A stretch of DNA of 64,000 nucleotides from Chromera velia (GCA_018398765.1 JAHBMJ010004705.1:62001-126000); one strand, 5' to 3'; shown: positions 50,022 through 63,293, counted from the stretch's first letter. Numbers and translations are program-made. The notes: generated from the letters alone by a model not told the origin.

Positions 50022-53000
50022 ATGGTTTCCTTGTTTAAACTTACTTTCTGGCTGGTCAACCTGCTAATCACCGCAGGCCAAACCTTCTTTCATGAGAGAC
50101 GGAAGAGAGGTTCTGCGTTTTGTAATTACAAGAGAGTTGGGGAGTATTCAGGTTGCCCTTGATCGTCTCTCTTCAGAAGCTGGGGGCAAAGCACGGCCGT
50201 CCACCGTTTCTCATTGCAGACGGAGCTGGGCTACCTCAACGTTCCTCTTTGCTCTGGGGGGAGTCGCAGAATGGGGATGAGCTGGAGTCATCGAAAGAGC
50301 GGAGGAGGAACGTTATTGCGAGAAAAAAAAGTGCGAGAGGGTCAGTCATCTACGTTTCCCAGAGTCCCACAAGTGTCTTGCTGGTTGTCTGGTTCCTGTT
50401 TCTTGAGCGCCATGCTGTTCTTGTAGTTTGAGAACACGGCCGAACCTTTCTGGGCTAGCGTTGTTGAGTGGTCCCCCCAGCTTCTTTTATCTGTGACTGG
50501 TTGTTGCCGCCTATTGTTTGCTTTCTTTTCTGAATCCCCCCCCCCTTGAGCCGCCACCTTTTTTGCTGTCTGTCTGTCTTGTCTGTCAGTCAGCCTCTCC
50601 TCTACACTCCTCTTGTCTGGTAGAAATTTAAACTCACTGTGTGCACTCAGAGTCAACCAATCGGCTGACGGCGGCAGGAACGTTCCGAAGGGAAGCCCCA
50701 GCAAAGACAGTGGACAGGGTGCACAGACTGAGATTGAGGAGATGAAAGGGAAGATCACGGCGGTGGAGGCGGACATTGCGGGGGTGGAGGCGCGCATTGA
50801 GGGGGTGAAGGTGGAACTGAACGTGACGAGAGCATCTCCGTTGGGGAACACCGCGCACCCCCAGTACACTCGGCTGAGGGACGAGCTGGAGCAGCTGAAC
50901 GCCCTTCTGGCAAGCTCGGAGAACCTGCTGACGCAGCTCCTCAAGACGGAGAACCTCCTCCTTGCCATACAACAACAGCAGCAGGCTTCTGCCAGCTCCG
51001 GTCAGTGAACGAAAGCACTCACCCCGGAGGCTGACGCCTCTCGTCGTGCGTGTTGCCCGGTTGTTGATGTCTCACCGCGAAATTTCTCCATCTTACCCCA
51101 ATCACCGGCCCGCCATGTACACTCACTTATGGGGATCCCTCCCTCTTTTTTCAGTTGCGAGGCTTGCTCCTCCTTCTGCCCGTAACTGTGCCGCGTTGCT
51201 CTCTCTCTCGCAACAATGGCCGCGTTGCTGCATTCATGGGATCTCTCTCGAGCTTTGAGTGTCTTTCTGCGGGTCTTCCCCAGTTGGAACATTTTTTTTT
51301 TCATCACAGATTTGGTGTTTTGATGTCTTCAGATTGACGTGCCGCTGCCACCACCAGTGTCGCCTGCTGTACCTGCCTGGCTTCTTTCTGCTGCTGCAGC
51401 AGAAGTGTTTTCTCCTCAATACAGAAGAGCAGGACTGCCGTTCAACTTGGAGTGGCTGGAGTCGCTAGCAAACGCGCCATCGCACAGTGATTGGGCAGAC
51501 TACAGCTATGGTCTATCATTTACGGGTCGCATGGACTTCTCCAGCCAGGTCGCATCCAAGGTTTCCGAAATCGGGGCTTCCAAGCCGACGGGACCATCGG
51601 ACACGTATGCGCTCGTTTACTCCTCTGCCAGCGGCACGGGTAAGACGGTTTCGATGTTAAACCTGAACTGCACTCTTCGAAAAGAGCCACGTGGGGAGGA
51701 AGGATGCGGTGGGAATGCAGAGGGGGGGAGGGCGAGCGACGAGGCATCGAGGTTCCAGGAAACCCCCGTGGTGGCGTATCTCGGGTTCGGCTGCGCTCTC
51801 CCGCTTGATGTGGAGGAAAGAGACCTTTGTGACAAGTATGGATGGAGTGGGGTGCGACGTGTTTTGGCACGCCGTCTGCTTGGTGCTGTGGTTCTGTCGA
51901 GGGCACTCCCAGACTTGATCCCCACAAAATTGCCACCTTATGAGGAGGTCTACAAGGGAAGAGATTTCCCCACAGTGGAGGAGTGCAAGGAGATGCTGAA
52001 GAGCTACCTCTGTGCGTCCAGGGACAAACCAGTGGTGGTGGTTGCCGGTGTTGACGAAGTGCAGTTGCTGAACACGTTAATGATAATCGGGGTGAAAAAG
52101 GAAGGCTTGGGCCGAGTGTTTTTGGGACTTCTCCGTCAGTGGCAGCAAAGCTGGGGGGATGACGGGATCCGCCTGCTGCCGCTGGGCACCGGAATACTGC
52201 TGAGCTTCCCGTTCGGTCCCTCTACCGGAGAGAACGAGGCTCTCAACGGGACCGGGGATGCCGTGCTCATCACGAAAGACGACTTCAAGAAGCTTGTCCA
52301 CCACACAGTTGAAGATGAAGCCTATGCTTCCAGGTATCACGTTCCCTGGGTCGTGTTGACCGAGATGCAGCGATAGAGCTGATGACAGCTGTATGGCACC
52401 TTCGCGTGCGTCTCTTGCAGAGATGGAGAATCGAATACTTTGGGGGTTGCACCAGACTCAAATGCAGAAAAGTGGGGCCTCTGGATGCGAAAATGGTTGA
52501 TAGATGAGCCCCTGTCGTCTTACGCGAAGAATGATCTGCCTGGGGGTCATACTAGCCCTATCAACGCCCTGTTTTGGGGCGTGGAGGGCAGCGACAGAGT
52601 GCGAGTGATACCTGACGGGTACAATGCAGGGAGTATCCTTGTCGCTTTACAGCGTCTCTCGCATCCAAGTCAATTCATTGATCCCTTGCTGTACCGAGGC
52701 CTCCGAAAGTGCGTTCCCCCCTCGATGGACCCCAAGGAATTCATATCCGCATGCAGCTCGTGGGAGTTGGAGGAGGATATAGGCTTTAGCGTCCTCGGGA
52801 CTGCGATCCGTCTCGGTATGCACACACTGACTGCCGAAGGATTCTGGGCCGCCGAACTGCTCACGGAGGTTCAAGAGAAGCGCCTTGGACTTTCCAACTG
52901 GTTCCGCAAGCAGGGATGCAGGGATGGGTTTCCGCAGGTGTGTAATCAGGGCGTTGAGGCGACTAACGCCTACTATCCGTTTGCCAACAACGTTCCATCC

Positions 53001-53603
53001 GAAGGATTTTCGCAAGAATTTTTGGAGGAGATTGGGGGGGCTGAAGGTGCTCTGTCAAAGCGGGACCCCATTTTCATTCGTGGAGGGTCACAGTCCCCCT
53101 GCGACTACATCTATTGCTACCCAGCTTCATGTGGTGGCTGGGTGGCCCTGGTAGTCGATGCCAAACACACAGCTGGCCTGGCAGAAGGGGGGAAGGTGGG
53201 AACGGCGGATCAGCGTGGACTCTGGGTTGCCCTCTCCAGGTTTGTGCAGGCCTGGGATCAAATTGAAGGGGTGGGCAAGCTGGAGAACCTCCGCGCCGCA
53301 TTTTTAACCAATCGCAGTCGGCCTTCAGATCAGTGCATGCAGGGGGGAGAGCGGGGGGAAGAGGTCAAGCAAAAAGGAAAAGGGGGTCTGGGAGAAGGGA
53401 AAGAATCTGAGGGGCCGGCGGAACAGGTGAATGTTGTCCAACAGGATGAATGTAGAGTGAAAACGCGGTTCAGCGGTCTTCGCTTGGAGTACCTGACAGA
53501 ACACAGCTTTGAGTTCTCACCTTTCTCTGACATCATATTTGCGAGGCGGCTTGCCCAAGTTGCCCGTAAAAAGAAGGCCCGGGAGTTAGACAGCCAGTTT
53601 TGA
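50022..53603 (+). CDS. CRN/RHS-like protein: secretory-like start, coiled coil, P-loop NTPase, restriction-fold nuclease
   Basis: The ATG at 50022 gives VSLFKLTFWLVNLLITAG, a signal-peptide-like start. Likely exons are 50022-50132, 50172-50338, 50651-51000, 51333-52333 and 52421-53603. The 87-base last intron (donor gtatca) joins EDEAYAS to DGESNTLG in frame and removes two apparent stops. Exon 3 is a coiled coil (EIEEMKGKITAVEADIAG). Exon 4 carries Walker A (SSASGTGKTVSM) and Walker B (VVVVAGVDEVQLL, near 52030). DEVQ is a form seen in CRN NTPases. The last exon ends with a restriction-fold core: CDYIYCYP, then ALVVDAKHTAG at about 53147-53179, matching a D...(D/E)xK active site. Related eukaryotic proteins act as effectors or as transposon enzymes. 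The exon 3 to 4 junction does not match in phase, so a small exon may be missing between 51001 and 51332. No inverted repeats flank it, unlike the decayed copy at 7426. Confidence 0.6.
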
Positions 53604-56356
53604 TTGAATTAGAATCAATTAAAGAGATGAACATTAAGACAAATGCTCTAACACATAGAAAAGATCAATATATTATGTAAATGATTTATGAATGTTTTTT
53701 GAACTTTTTTGAAGTTTTTTCTTTCTAAAAATTATTTTTAGGTCATGCACTATATATGAAAAAACTTGAAAAATGTTTATGTGTTAACTAGTCTGTTAAG
53801 TTTTAAGTCAAGTCTAATGCTAAACTAGATGGGAGCCATGTAAAAATTCATTGAAGTGTTAGTGGCACGCAACAATTTTTTTAGGGGGGTTGCGTGCCGC
53901 TGTCAGTATAGCGGAAAGTAAGAGGAGGGACAGGGGTCTTTCCAGTGTGTGCCACTGACACTCAAATGTATTTTTATATGGCCCCATGATCGAATCACAA
54001 TTTAAATCTATGTAGATCTTGTTTACCTAGCATCATATGTCATATTCTTGACTTTTGAAATCTGGCAGGCGGTCATACAGCGGCATTCAGACTCAGAATT
54101 TCAAAGACAAGTTCAAAGACGTACGTCTAATGACCAGATTTGATTTAATTTAAGCTTCAAGCTCAAATCTCACCAGATTTGAGGTAGATTTGAGGTTGAA
54201 GTATAGAGGTCACTCTCAACCTAGCTCTCGACAGCACTGAAGACGACATGACACAGTCAACACCACTAGCAAATCCTAGAAAGCCCCAGAGACAAGAAAA
54301 TCACTAAAAACTGGACTAAAAGCTAAATTAAGACTCTCATAATTATAATGAACTACTAATAGTCTATTATCAAAGCTAAGAGCTTATATAAGTTAAGAGC
54401 TTACAGTTATATTACTCCCTCTTTCTGGTTTGTATAACCGGCAGTATATACTAATACGGCTTTTTTATTGTTATAACCTGTGGAATTGTTTGACATCGTT
54501 GATCAGTTTGATAAGGGGGGGCCCAAGAAGGGCCTAAGGCAAAGAAAGAAGCGTAAAAACTGTTACAAGACAATAAAGAACCACTTTAAACCCTCAATCA
54601 AAACTTGAATGTCTGGAGAATACATTGAATAACTTTTTTTTCACTGAACAGACATTTGGAAAAACTTTTGGGCATTTATATTCATCATTCATGTGAAACC
54701 GATGAAAAAATCTTTTTGTGATCATTTTTTTTTTTTTTTTGCGTACAAAAAAATGTGAAGACTCATTTGAGAGACTGAATAACGGGTTGTATGACAATAG
54801 GATTGACCTCGAAGATTTGAGGTTAAAGGGTCAGATTTGAAGTAGATTTGATAGACCCTATCATGCTAAAGTTTCTCAGGCCTAAGATTTGATTTAAGGT
54901 TAAGCCCTACTTTAAATCAAATCAAATCAAATCTGGTCACTATGTACGTCATGTACGCGCCGAATTGGCGCATCGATATCGATGCATGCAGTTTTAGCCA
55001 AATCTTAGAATAGGGGCTCCAGTCTATAATATTATTTAGTGCTAGATTCAAGTTTAATGTTTTAAGAAATTAGAATTGTACATGCAGAATGTGCACGAGG
55101 ATATGTGGGCCTACCCCCCAGTCACTATCGACTCGTTGAACTGAGGCTGTGGAAGTTTGAAATAAGTCTTAAACCTTTGTTGCAGAAGTTTGGAGTATGT
55201 TTTGAGAGAGAGGAGGAGAACTTCAGACGATCAATTGAACACTTGAAAAGATTAATTTAGTAAAGAACTTTGAAATACACTTAAACTTTATGGGTAGAAA
55301 ACATGAAACTTAGGCTCAACTTGAATCTCTTAAACATAATGATCGATCGAGGATTTTGTTATGCATGTCATGTCCCCATATATGAATCTTTCAAACAGTT
55401 TCAGTTGATGGTGACAAAGGGGCATTTACGGGGGTATAGGGAGGTACGCGGGCCTACGCAGGTTGGTGTGCATCGTGATGGTAAGATGACGGTGAAACAA
55501 TGACGAAACATTCAGTATTGTATACAATACACAACAGAAGAAAAGAACAATTGAAAAATCAGGTCAAAAGATATAGAAACATATAGAAACTAATAGAGAC
55601 GAAGATCATCTAGTTAGACTGTACACCGTTGGTCACCGTTGGTAGTGAAGGGAGTGGTGAAAAAGAGGAGGGATATAAGAGAAAGAAATAATTGTGAAGG
55701 AAGAGAGTGAAATGTATATCATGCAGAGATAAAGACAACAGAATATTTTATCACAGTACTTTAAGATTTTTAGTGTCGTTCTTTTTTTTTCCAAAGGGCC
55801 TTCAGAAGTGGAACCCCCTATTCTAAGATTATCTATATAAGATTGAGCTGCGGTTCTCATGCGTGCGTCAAGTTGGCGTGTTGATGCAGGGTCCGTGTGC
55901 GTGTGCCCCTCAAAAAGTGACTTTCCGGGGCCGATATTTGTCACGCATGCAGTGTTGCACCAAGCATGTATATGTGTTGCAACTAGTCAGGCTCTTATCG
56001 CCTCTCCGGGCGTGTAGTGTTGCAACTAGTAGTTGCAACCCGGCCACAAGCATATGCATGCAGTCGACGCGCGTACGTACGTACATGAAACAATACTTTA
56101 AGAAGCTAGCCTCTGCTTCGACTATTTTGAAACAGGTGGTGCATATATACGTACACACCAATACAGGTCCAGCTGTAAACCTTCTCATATCACGCCCAGG
56201 CAGTTTTCTGGCCTCCTGTCCAATAGGCACACTGGAGTGCAACAGGGCTAATGTTGGACTCTGTTTCTTGGACTCTGATGTTTCAACAACAGTTGTTGTA
56301 CGTTTGACTTTTTCTCCAGAGCTTGACTCGGTCTGCAGGAGCACCAGTCAATCAAG
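53604..56356. other. AT-rich intergenic region, no supported gene
   Basis: AT content rises sharply just after the nuclease stop and stays high to about 55850. It holds a hairpin (53864-53898), an inverted repeat pair built on ccagatttgattt (about 54140 and 54920), several gatttgaggt copies (about 54180, 54195, 54815), a poly-T run (54726-54740), and alternating gcatcgatatcgatgcatgc (about 54969-54988). Reading frames are short and compositionally random. Confidence 0.55.
53864..53898. repeat. Perfect 10-bp inverted repeat (hairpin)
   Basis: Arms ggcacgcaac (53864-53873) and gttgcgtgcc (53889-53898) are separated by 15 bases. It lies about 260 bases after the nuclease gene stop. Confidence 0.8.
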
Positions 56357-56751
56357 ATGCTTGGGGCAGAAGGTGTAATCACGCTTGAGGGTGAGTTTGT
56401 AACGCATTCTACATCTGTCCACCAGTCCCTTCGTAAAGAAGCAAAACAAAATAGATCCCCTTTCGTCCGCAACCTTCCATCACTTCTTCTGACGTTCTGG
56501 GTGTTGCGTGCATGCATTTGCAAGTCCAGTTGCACTTGACAAAGTCTATCTGTATTGGGATCGAATGCCAGAGTCACTGAGGAGAGTGCGCATAGCGATC
56601 ATGAAGCCACAGCGTTTTGTGTGCCTTCATTCGGAGGAAGAGCGTTGTTCGCATGTGCGTGCGTGCCGTTTCTATTTGGAGCCACGGAGCAACAGGAGAA
56701 AAACTGTGTGTGGTCACAATGCACACTGACATTGTAAGGATGTAGCTTCCT

Positions 56752-56795
<44 letters not shown>

Positions 56796-59249
56796 TGTGT
56801 GCAGAGGAACTCGATGAGAACTATGAGCCGACCTCCGAGGAGGTGAAGGAATATGCAGAATGGTTGGGGATGGACTTGGAGAAGGACGTGGACTTATTCT
56901 GGATTGCCCGGGAGGGTCTGAAGGCCCCCTTGCCAGAGTCATGGAAACCCTGTCAGACGGCAGAGGGGGACATCTTCTACTTCAACTACCAGACGGGCGA
57001 ATCCAAGTGGGATCATCCATGTGATGAACACTACAAACAATTGTTCGAGAAGAAGAAAGCAGAAAAAGAAGGAAAAGACAATGCAGGATCTTCCGCTTCC
57101 CCTTCTCCGGTTTCAGAATCAAAGAAAGCCGGCAAGAAGAAAGAGAAAGGCAAGAAGATCACCCTCTCAGGATCCAAAACTCCGCCCTCAGTCTCCCCTT
57201 CTGCAAGGGAAGGAAGTGAAACGACCCGAAGCATCCCCTCGACTGCTGGGCCCTTATCCTTTCCTGCCAGCAAAGAGCTCAAACCCCTTATGCCAATGAG
57301 CAGCGCCATTGTTGCCAATCTCTCCAAAAGACAAGGACCCCTTCCTGCCCTCACTGCGATTCCCAAAAAAGCCGGGGCCCTCGCTGGGCCCCTGTCCCTC
57401 TCCCCCCCTGCAGATGCCTCTAGGACTCCTGGAGGGAAAATGACCCCCTCCTCCTCAGACAAGAAGAAGACGCCGTTATCCCCCCCCTCTCGCGGTACAG
57501 CCTCAGAGGACTCCTCCCCGTCTCCTCCGAGTGCGGCAGCTCTTCGCAGAGACCCCGCCATCGCGCTTCTTTCCAGGGAAGCCAACAGGGACTTCCTCGA
57601 TGAGACCGTCCAGGATCTCGAGAGGAGACGCCACGAGGCGTTAGGCCTCCCTGCCGCCCTGCTGGGGGGTCTGTCGGACTCCAACTCCAGTGCAGCAGGG
57701 TACATGTCGCACCCTTTGACTGAGACGGAGACGGAGACAGAGACCGACAGAGACCGGACCGGAGGGGAGAACGAGGGAGAGACAGATGCGATTGGTCGGA
57801 TGTTGGCACAGATTCGCAGACAGGGGAAGGAGGAAAGGAAGAAAAAGAGACAGGAGAGGAGAGAGAAAAGAGCAAGAAACAAGCAAGCCGCTTCAGCTGC
57901 ACGTGGAGAAACGAATGCAGACGATGTGCAGAGTTCCGTATCGGCTGGAAGCGGGATGGAGAAAAGGAAGGTGGGTGAAGGCGAGAACGAAAGGGGGGAA
58001 GAAGATAGCCTACTCAAACAGGAACGGAAGAAGCAACCCGGAGGCCAGGTGGATGAGTCACCCTTTGCAAGGAGTGCGGAGGCCACCCCAATGCATCCCA
58101 CTGGAAATGAAAAGGTTGTTCCTGAAAGACAGCAGCAGGCCTCTTCTTCCCCTTCTGCTTCTCCTTCTCCTGCTGCTGCTTTTGCGTCCCTTTTGGGGGT
58201 CTCTTCAGAGACTTCTCCCCCCTCGAGAGTGCCCCCTCCTTCCCTGCGCACGTCCTTCGGCACCTCTGGAAACAAAAGTTCGAACACACTCTTGGAGAGA
58301 GACGGCACCGCCACTTCTCTGGGGACCTCGGGGAGGGAGAAGAAGAAGGAAGGGGAAAGAAAGACCAGTTTTAGTCTCAGAGGAAAGGAGGACAAAGACA
58401 GAGACAGAGAAAGCGAGAGGGACACTCCAGGGTTTGCTGCTGCCTCTGAGCCCTCTACTCCGGGCGTGCGAATTCTTCAGGACAGGCAGGGCGAGGGGCA
58501 GAAGAGGATGGTATCGTTCAAGCAGGAGGAAGAAGAGGAGGAGGAGGCGCACAAGGCACAGATGCAGAAAGTCCAGACAGAACATGAAGAGGCCGTCAAA
58601 GCGATGGTGCGTGCGGGCATGTATCGAGGTGCTTTGGGGAATTTATGTGTTCCTACGTGGGTGTGTATATGTGTCTGTTCATTCTGTCGGTGTAACTCCT
58701 TCAGGTCCTCTCAGCACGTGCCGAAGCACCGTTGAATTGCCATATCTACTTGAAATAATTGTGGATTCACCTCTTGTCTGATCTCTGTCCCTGCAGCGCG
58801 ACAAGGTCCGAAAAGAGACCGAAGAAAGGAGGGCAAAGACGCGGAAGGAGGCCGAGCCAAAACTTCAGGAGGAGGCCAAGGCGTACAAGTTCAGTAAAAT
58901 TCAGGAGATGAAGAAGGAAATTGACGCTGAATTCGCAAAACAGAAAGAGGAGAAAGCCAAAGAGATGGAAGCGGAAGCGTTGAAGAAAGTGGACACTTCT
59001 GCTGAGAGACTGAAACTAGAAAAAGAAGTCCTGAAGACCTTACGAGAAAAGGCCAAGAAAAAGGTGGAAGCTGAAAAGAAGTCTTCCTGGGGAGAGGAGC
59101 AGGCGACTGCTGAGAGAGAAAAGGTCGGTATTCTGGTGAAAGTAATCTTCATTGAGTGATCATTTGCCAGTTTTGTTCCCCTGATTGCTTCACTCCTGTC
59201 ACACTGTCTATCCCGGAAATTGCTGTTTTGAGAAAGAAACCAGATTTCT

Positions 59250-59294
<45 letters not shown>

Positions 59295-59982
59295 TCTCTT
59301 CGTCGCTTTGATGAGGCGTCAAGTCCAACAGACAAAAACAAAAATAACCCCTTCCGCCATCTCATTCCAGTGTTCTTGTGACCTTTTCATCTTTTCAATG
59401 CGTACTGATATGTTTTTTCGGGCCTGCAATTAAATCTTTGCAGATCTTGGCAGACCGACAGAAAGAGGTGAGTACAAACTGGGTTTGGGGATTCGGCAGA
59501 AATACAAAGGAGGCAAGAAGAATGGAAGAAAACCAGAAGGCACGAATGCTGGGCAAGAAAAATCGGAGGCGCAGTCACGACGTGTTCTTCTTCTCTCTTT
59601 CAAGATTCTCTTCCCTTCTCTTCTATGAGTGTTTCAGAAGGATCGCGCCCCTTCCCTTTCAATTTGTCCCTCGAACTTCTCAGGTCAAGCCACGGATTTT
59701 CCCTCTTTTGTGGATCACTTGTCTCTTTTCATGTCAATCAAAGCCGATTTCTTCTTTCCTCTTTCTCTTTCTCTCTCTCTTTCTCTGTCTATGTGTGCAC
59801 AGCTTGAAGCGGAACTGGAGGCTTGGGCAAAGACATTTCGGGAGGAACAAGAAACGGAAATGAAAGAAAGGGCCGAGAGAGACGCCACAGAGGCGGCCAA
59901 CAAGTTCGGTGACTCCCTCCAGGTCAGACTCCATGCATGTGAAGAAGTCAATCAATCAATCAAGCAAGCAATCAATCAATCG

Positions 59983-60015
<33 letters not shown>

Positions 60016-63000
60016 GCAAGCAAGCAAGCAACCAAGGGATGAGGGGAGAAATTGGTGGGCAGTTGAGTATCAAGGACTTTCCTGACTCTCTCCACGCTCC
60101 TCTTTTTCGACAGGACGGAGTTTCTGCTACTTTATTTGAATGGTTTCTTTTTTGCATTTTTCTTTTCTTTTCGTTTTCGGTCCCCTCCTGAACTGTTTCA
60201 ATGCACTTGCACGCACTTATATCCTTGTGAGGGAGAGAAAACAGCATCCACTTTCCCTCTGTCCCTGCAGGAAGAGAAGAAGAACAGGCAGGAGGAGGAC
60301 CGCTTGAGGAGGGCAAACGCTCCCTCTGTCTCCATCCAGACAGAAGAGGACGGTTTTCCCTCAAGTCAAGGAAAACTGCCCCCCGCTGTTTCTGCTGAAG
60401 AAGAGACTGCTCGTAAGGCAGAAGTGGAGGCCAAGATTCGCGCTGACGTGGAGACGTGGGCAGACTACAGAGAAACGGCTCTCTGGGAGGCGATGGAGGA
60501 AGAGCTGAGGAGTCAGCTGATGCCCCTGCGAGAGGAGTTGTTCAACGAATCGGGAACGACGGAGGCAAACATCACACAGGCAGGTGCGAGTGTCATGAGT
60601 GAAAAGGACCAGAAAAGCTCATCTCCAGTCCGGCTGTCTGTTGGAGAAAAGGAGGATCTGCAGGAGGGAGTGAGGAGGCTCGAGGAGATTCTCCGATCTC
60701 TAAAGAGAAGAGAGGAAACGAGGACAGAGGCCAGAAATGACGCAAGGTCAGCACGAGTGAGTGTTCCGAAATTTGTTGCACACTGAAACGACGTTCACAC
60801 ACGGCGACCCCTTACTGCAACTTTCCTTCCATTCTTCGTTAGTTTTTGGCGGTACTTCTTGTCCTCGGTTCGTGCCGTTGATTCACTTTGTGGCTTCCCC
60901 TTTTCTCACTTCGCCTCTGCAGTCGGGGCAAACGGCGCGAGGAAGAAGAGAGAGGGCGACTGGAAAGACAGCTAGGGGCTTTGGAGGAGAGAGTCAGTCG
61001 GTGATATCTGTCGATAACTGACTCTATGGGTTGTGTTTCGTCTCTCTGTGACTGAATGTGTCTGTCTGTCTGTCTGTCTGTTTGTCTCTCTGTTTGTCTC
61101 TCTGTCTGTTTGTCTCTCTGTCTGTCTGTATGTCTGTTTGTCTGTCTGCCTCTCTGCCAATCTGGCGGTTTGCGTACCCTACTTTGCGTTTGTTTCATTC
61201 TCCCCATGATCTTAGACGGAAGCGTTGAATTTGACACTTCTACGAGGGGGTCGGTGATGTGTTGTTTGCCAGCTGATTGCAAAGGAAGAGTAGAAATTCC
61301 TTGGCATCTTTGTTTGTCTGGTTCTTTCTGCCTCGGTGATCTCAGCTCCGCTCTCTAGAGGCTGAGAGTCTGACGGTGCGATCCCGTCTGGCAGCGTTGG
61401 GGGGTGAGGGTGAGCGTCTCCGTCTTGAGTTTTCCTCCCTGTCTGCTCGGAGGGACGAGGAGAAAGCGGAGAAGGAAAAGTCACTGCAGAGGGAGAGGGA
61501 AGCCGTCACGAAGATGGCAACAGAGAAGGTGGTGCACACAGAGCTGCTCCTCTCTTTACAGGCAAGTTACTTAGAGCTACTCTCTCGATCGCTCGGTCGC
61601 TTCTTTTGTGTACTTGAAGGACCAATCAGAAAGGGGATTGGATTCAGCGAGAGAGAGAAGAATTGTTTTTCCGGTGCCTCTGATGCTGATCAGCTTTTCA
61701 AGTATACCTGGAACAGAATATCGGCCGAACCTTTTGAGTTGTTCCGTCTTTGTATGGAAGTGAATCAGAGATCTCTGGCCTTTTGACCATGCAGAGTATC
61801 CTTGTTTCACAGTGATTACATTTCTGCTGATGTTGGACAGTGTGTGCTCTGATCTTCAAAGTCGCAATTGGTCCTTCCTTCCTTTTTGCAGGCTCAAATG
61901 AACTCTCTGCTGCGACAGGAGCAACAGCAACGTAAAATCGAGCAAGAGCAGCTGCAGCACAGTGTCAGAAGGGCAAAGCAGCAATCTGAGCAGAAGGAGA
62001 AGGAGAAAGAAGCCTCAACGAGAGTAAATGAATCGGCCGTACTGGAGACCAGACTCGGGGCCCTGGTCAGTTATATCTGCACTTCTAGAAGTGTGTGTTT
62101 GTACAAAACAGAACGTCATTTTTTCCTCGGGAAAGAATTTCCAGTTTTTCTCCATGACACACTATTGCCAATGAGTCCAACTTCACCGCCAAAGATCAAC
62201 AGGTAAAGTCCGCCTGCTCCTCCCAGCCTTCATGAAAGAACACACTGACGGTGGGTGTCCTTGCATCGGCAAAGGAATGTGAGCATGCAAAGAGACAAGT
62301 GAACAGACAGGCAGGCAGGAAGAGAAGTGGACTGCTGTGTGTGCGCACACCACGCACCCAAAAGAAAAAGAGACGCATCGTCTTAGAAAATACACAGAGA
62401 AATTATCAGACGCTAAGCCAATCGACTGCGCAACTGATAAATGACGAAGGCTCTGGTGCTATCTCCTCCCTCTCAGGAGTTCCGTCTGGGTCTTGCTGAA
62501 CTGAGGGCAGAGGAGAGCAGACGGTCCCTCTCCCTCTCCTTCCTCGAGAGTGCCCCCACTCAGCGGGATGGAGGTGCATTGCCAAACCTGGAGTGAGTTT
62601 GGGGGGGTAAATGAATAGGTGGATGGGTGACTGAGTGAGTCTCTAGGTGCGTGTCAGGAAGGGCAGGCGAACACTAGGTTGACTGAGTATGTGATCAGCC
62701 AGAGAATACTGAGGCATGCATCAAAGAGGACGTCACCAATCGCATGAATGAATGAGCAATCAATTGCACACTTGGTCCAATTCCATGCACGTCGTCCATG
62801 CCGTCTCAGACGTTCCGTCTCGTCTCATCTGGCTGGACGTCGATAACTTGCATGCGTCCATTCGTTGACGAGTACACCCTCAGGTTGGCGTACAAAAGAC
62901 AAACCGCCTGTAGGATCGTGCATGCAGTTGTTAACTGAATGAACCAGATTGACTGACTGTGCATGGATGCGATTTCTTCTCTTCTCTTTTCCGATTGATT

Positions 63001-63212
63001 GCAGTCGGGGGGCATCTGCCGTCTCTGGTTCTGGCTTTGCTGCGGAGAGTCCCCGTGCCTCCTCTTCCGCGAGGGAGCTGTCACCTTCAAGTGCTGTCAC
63101 ACCTGCCGCAATTGAGGTGCAAGGGGGAAAGACGACCTCGAAGAGCCAGGTGAGAGGGAGCGGAACTCGATCTCTTTTTGCTTTCATCAGTCAAGACGCA
63201 GAACGGGATGCT

Positions 63213-63251
<39 letters not shown>

Positions 63252-63254
63252 ACA

Positions 63255-63293
<39 letters not shown>

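Noticed and set aside
57031-58425. 464-residue open frame on the minus strand
   Set aside because: It lies antisense to the CEP164-like linker exon. Its Ser/Leu/Phe-rich composition is what the reverse of Lys/Glu/Ser codons gives.
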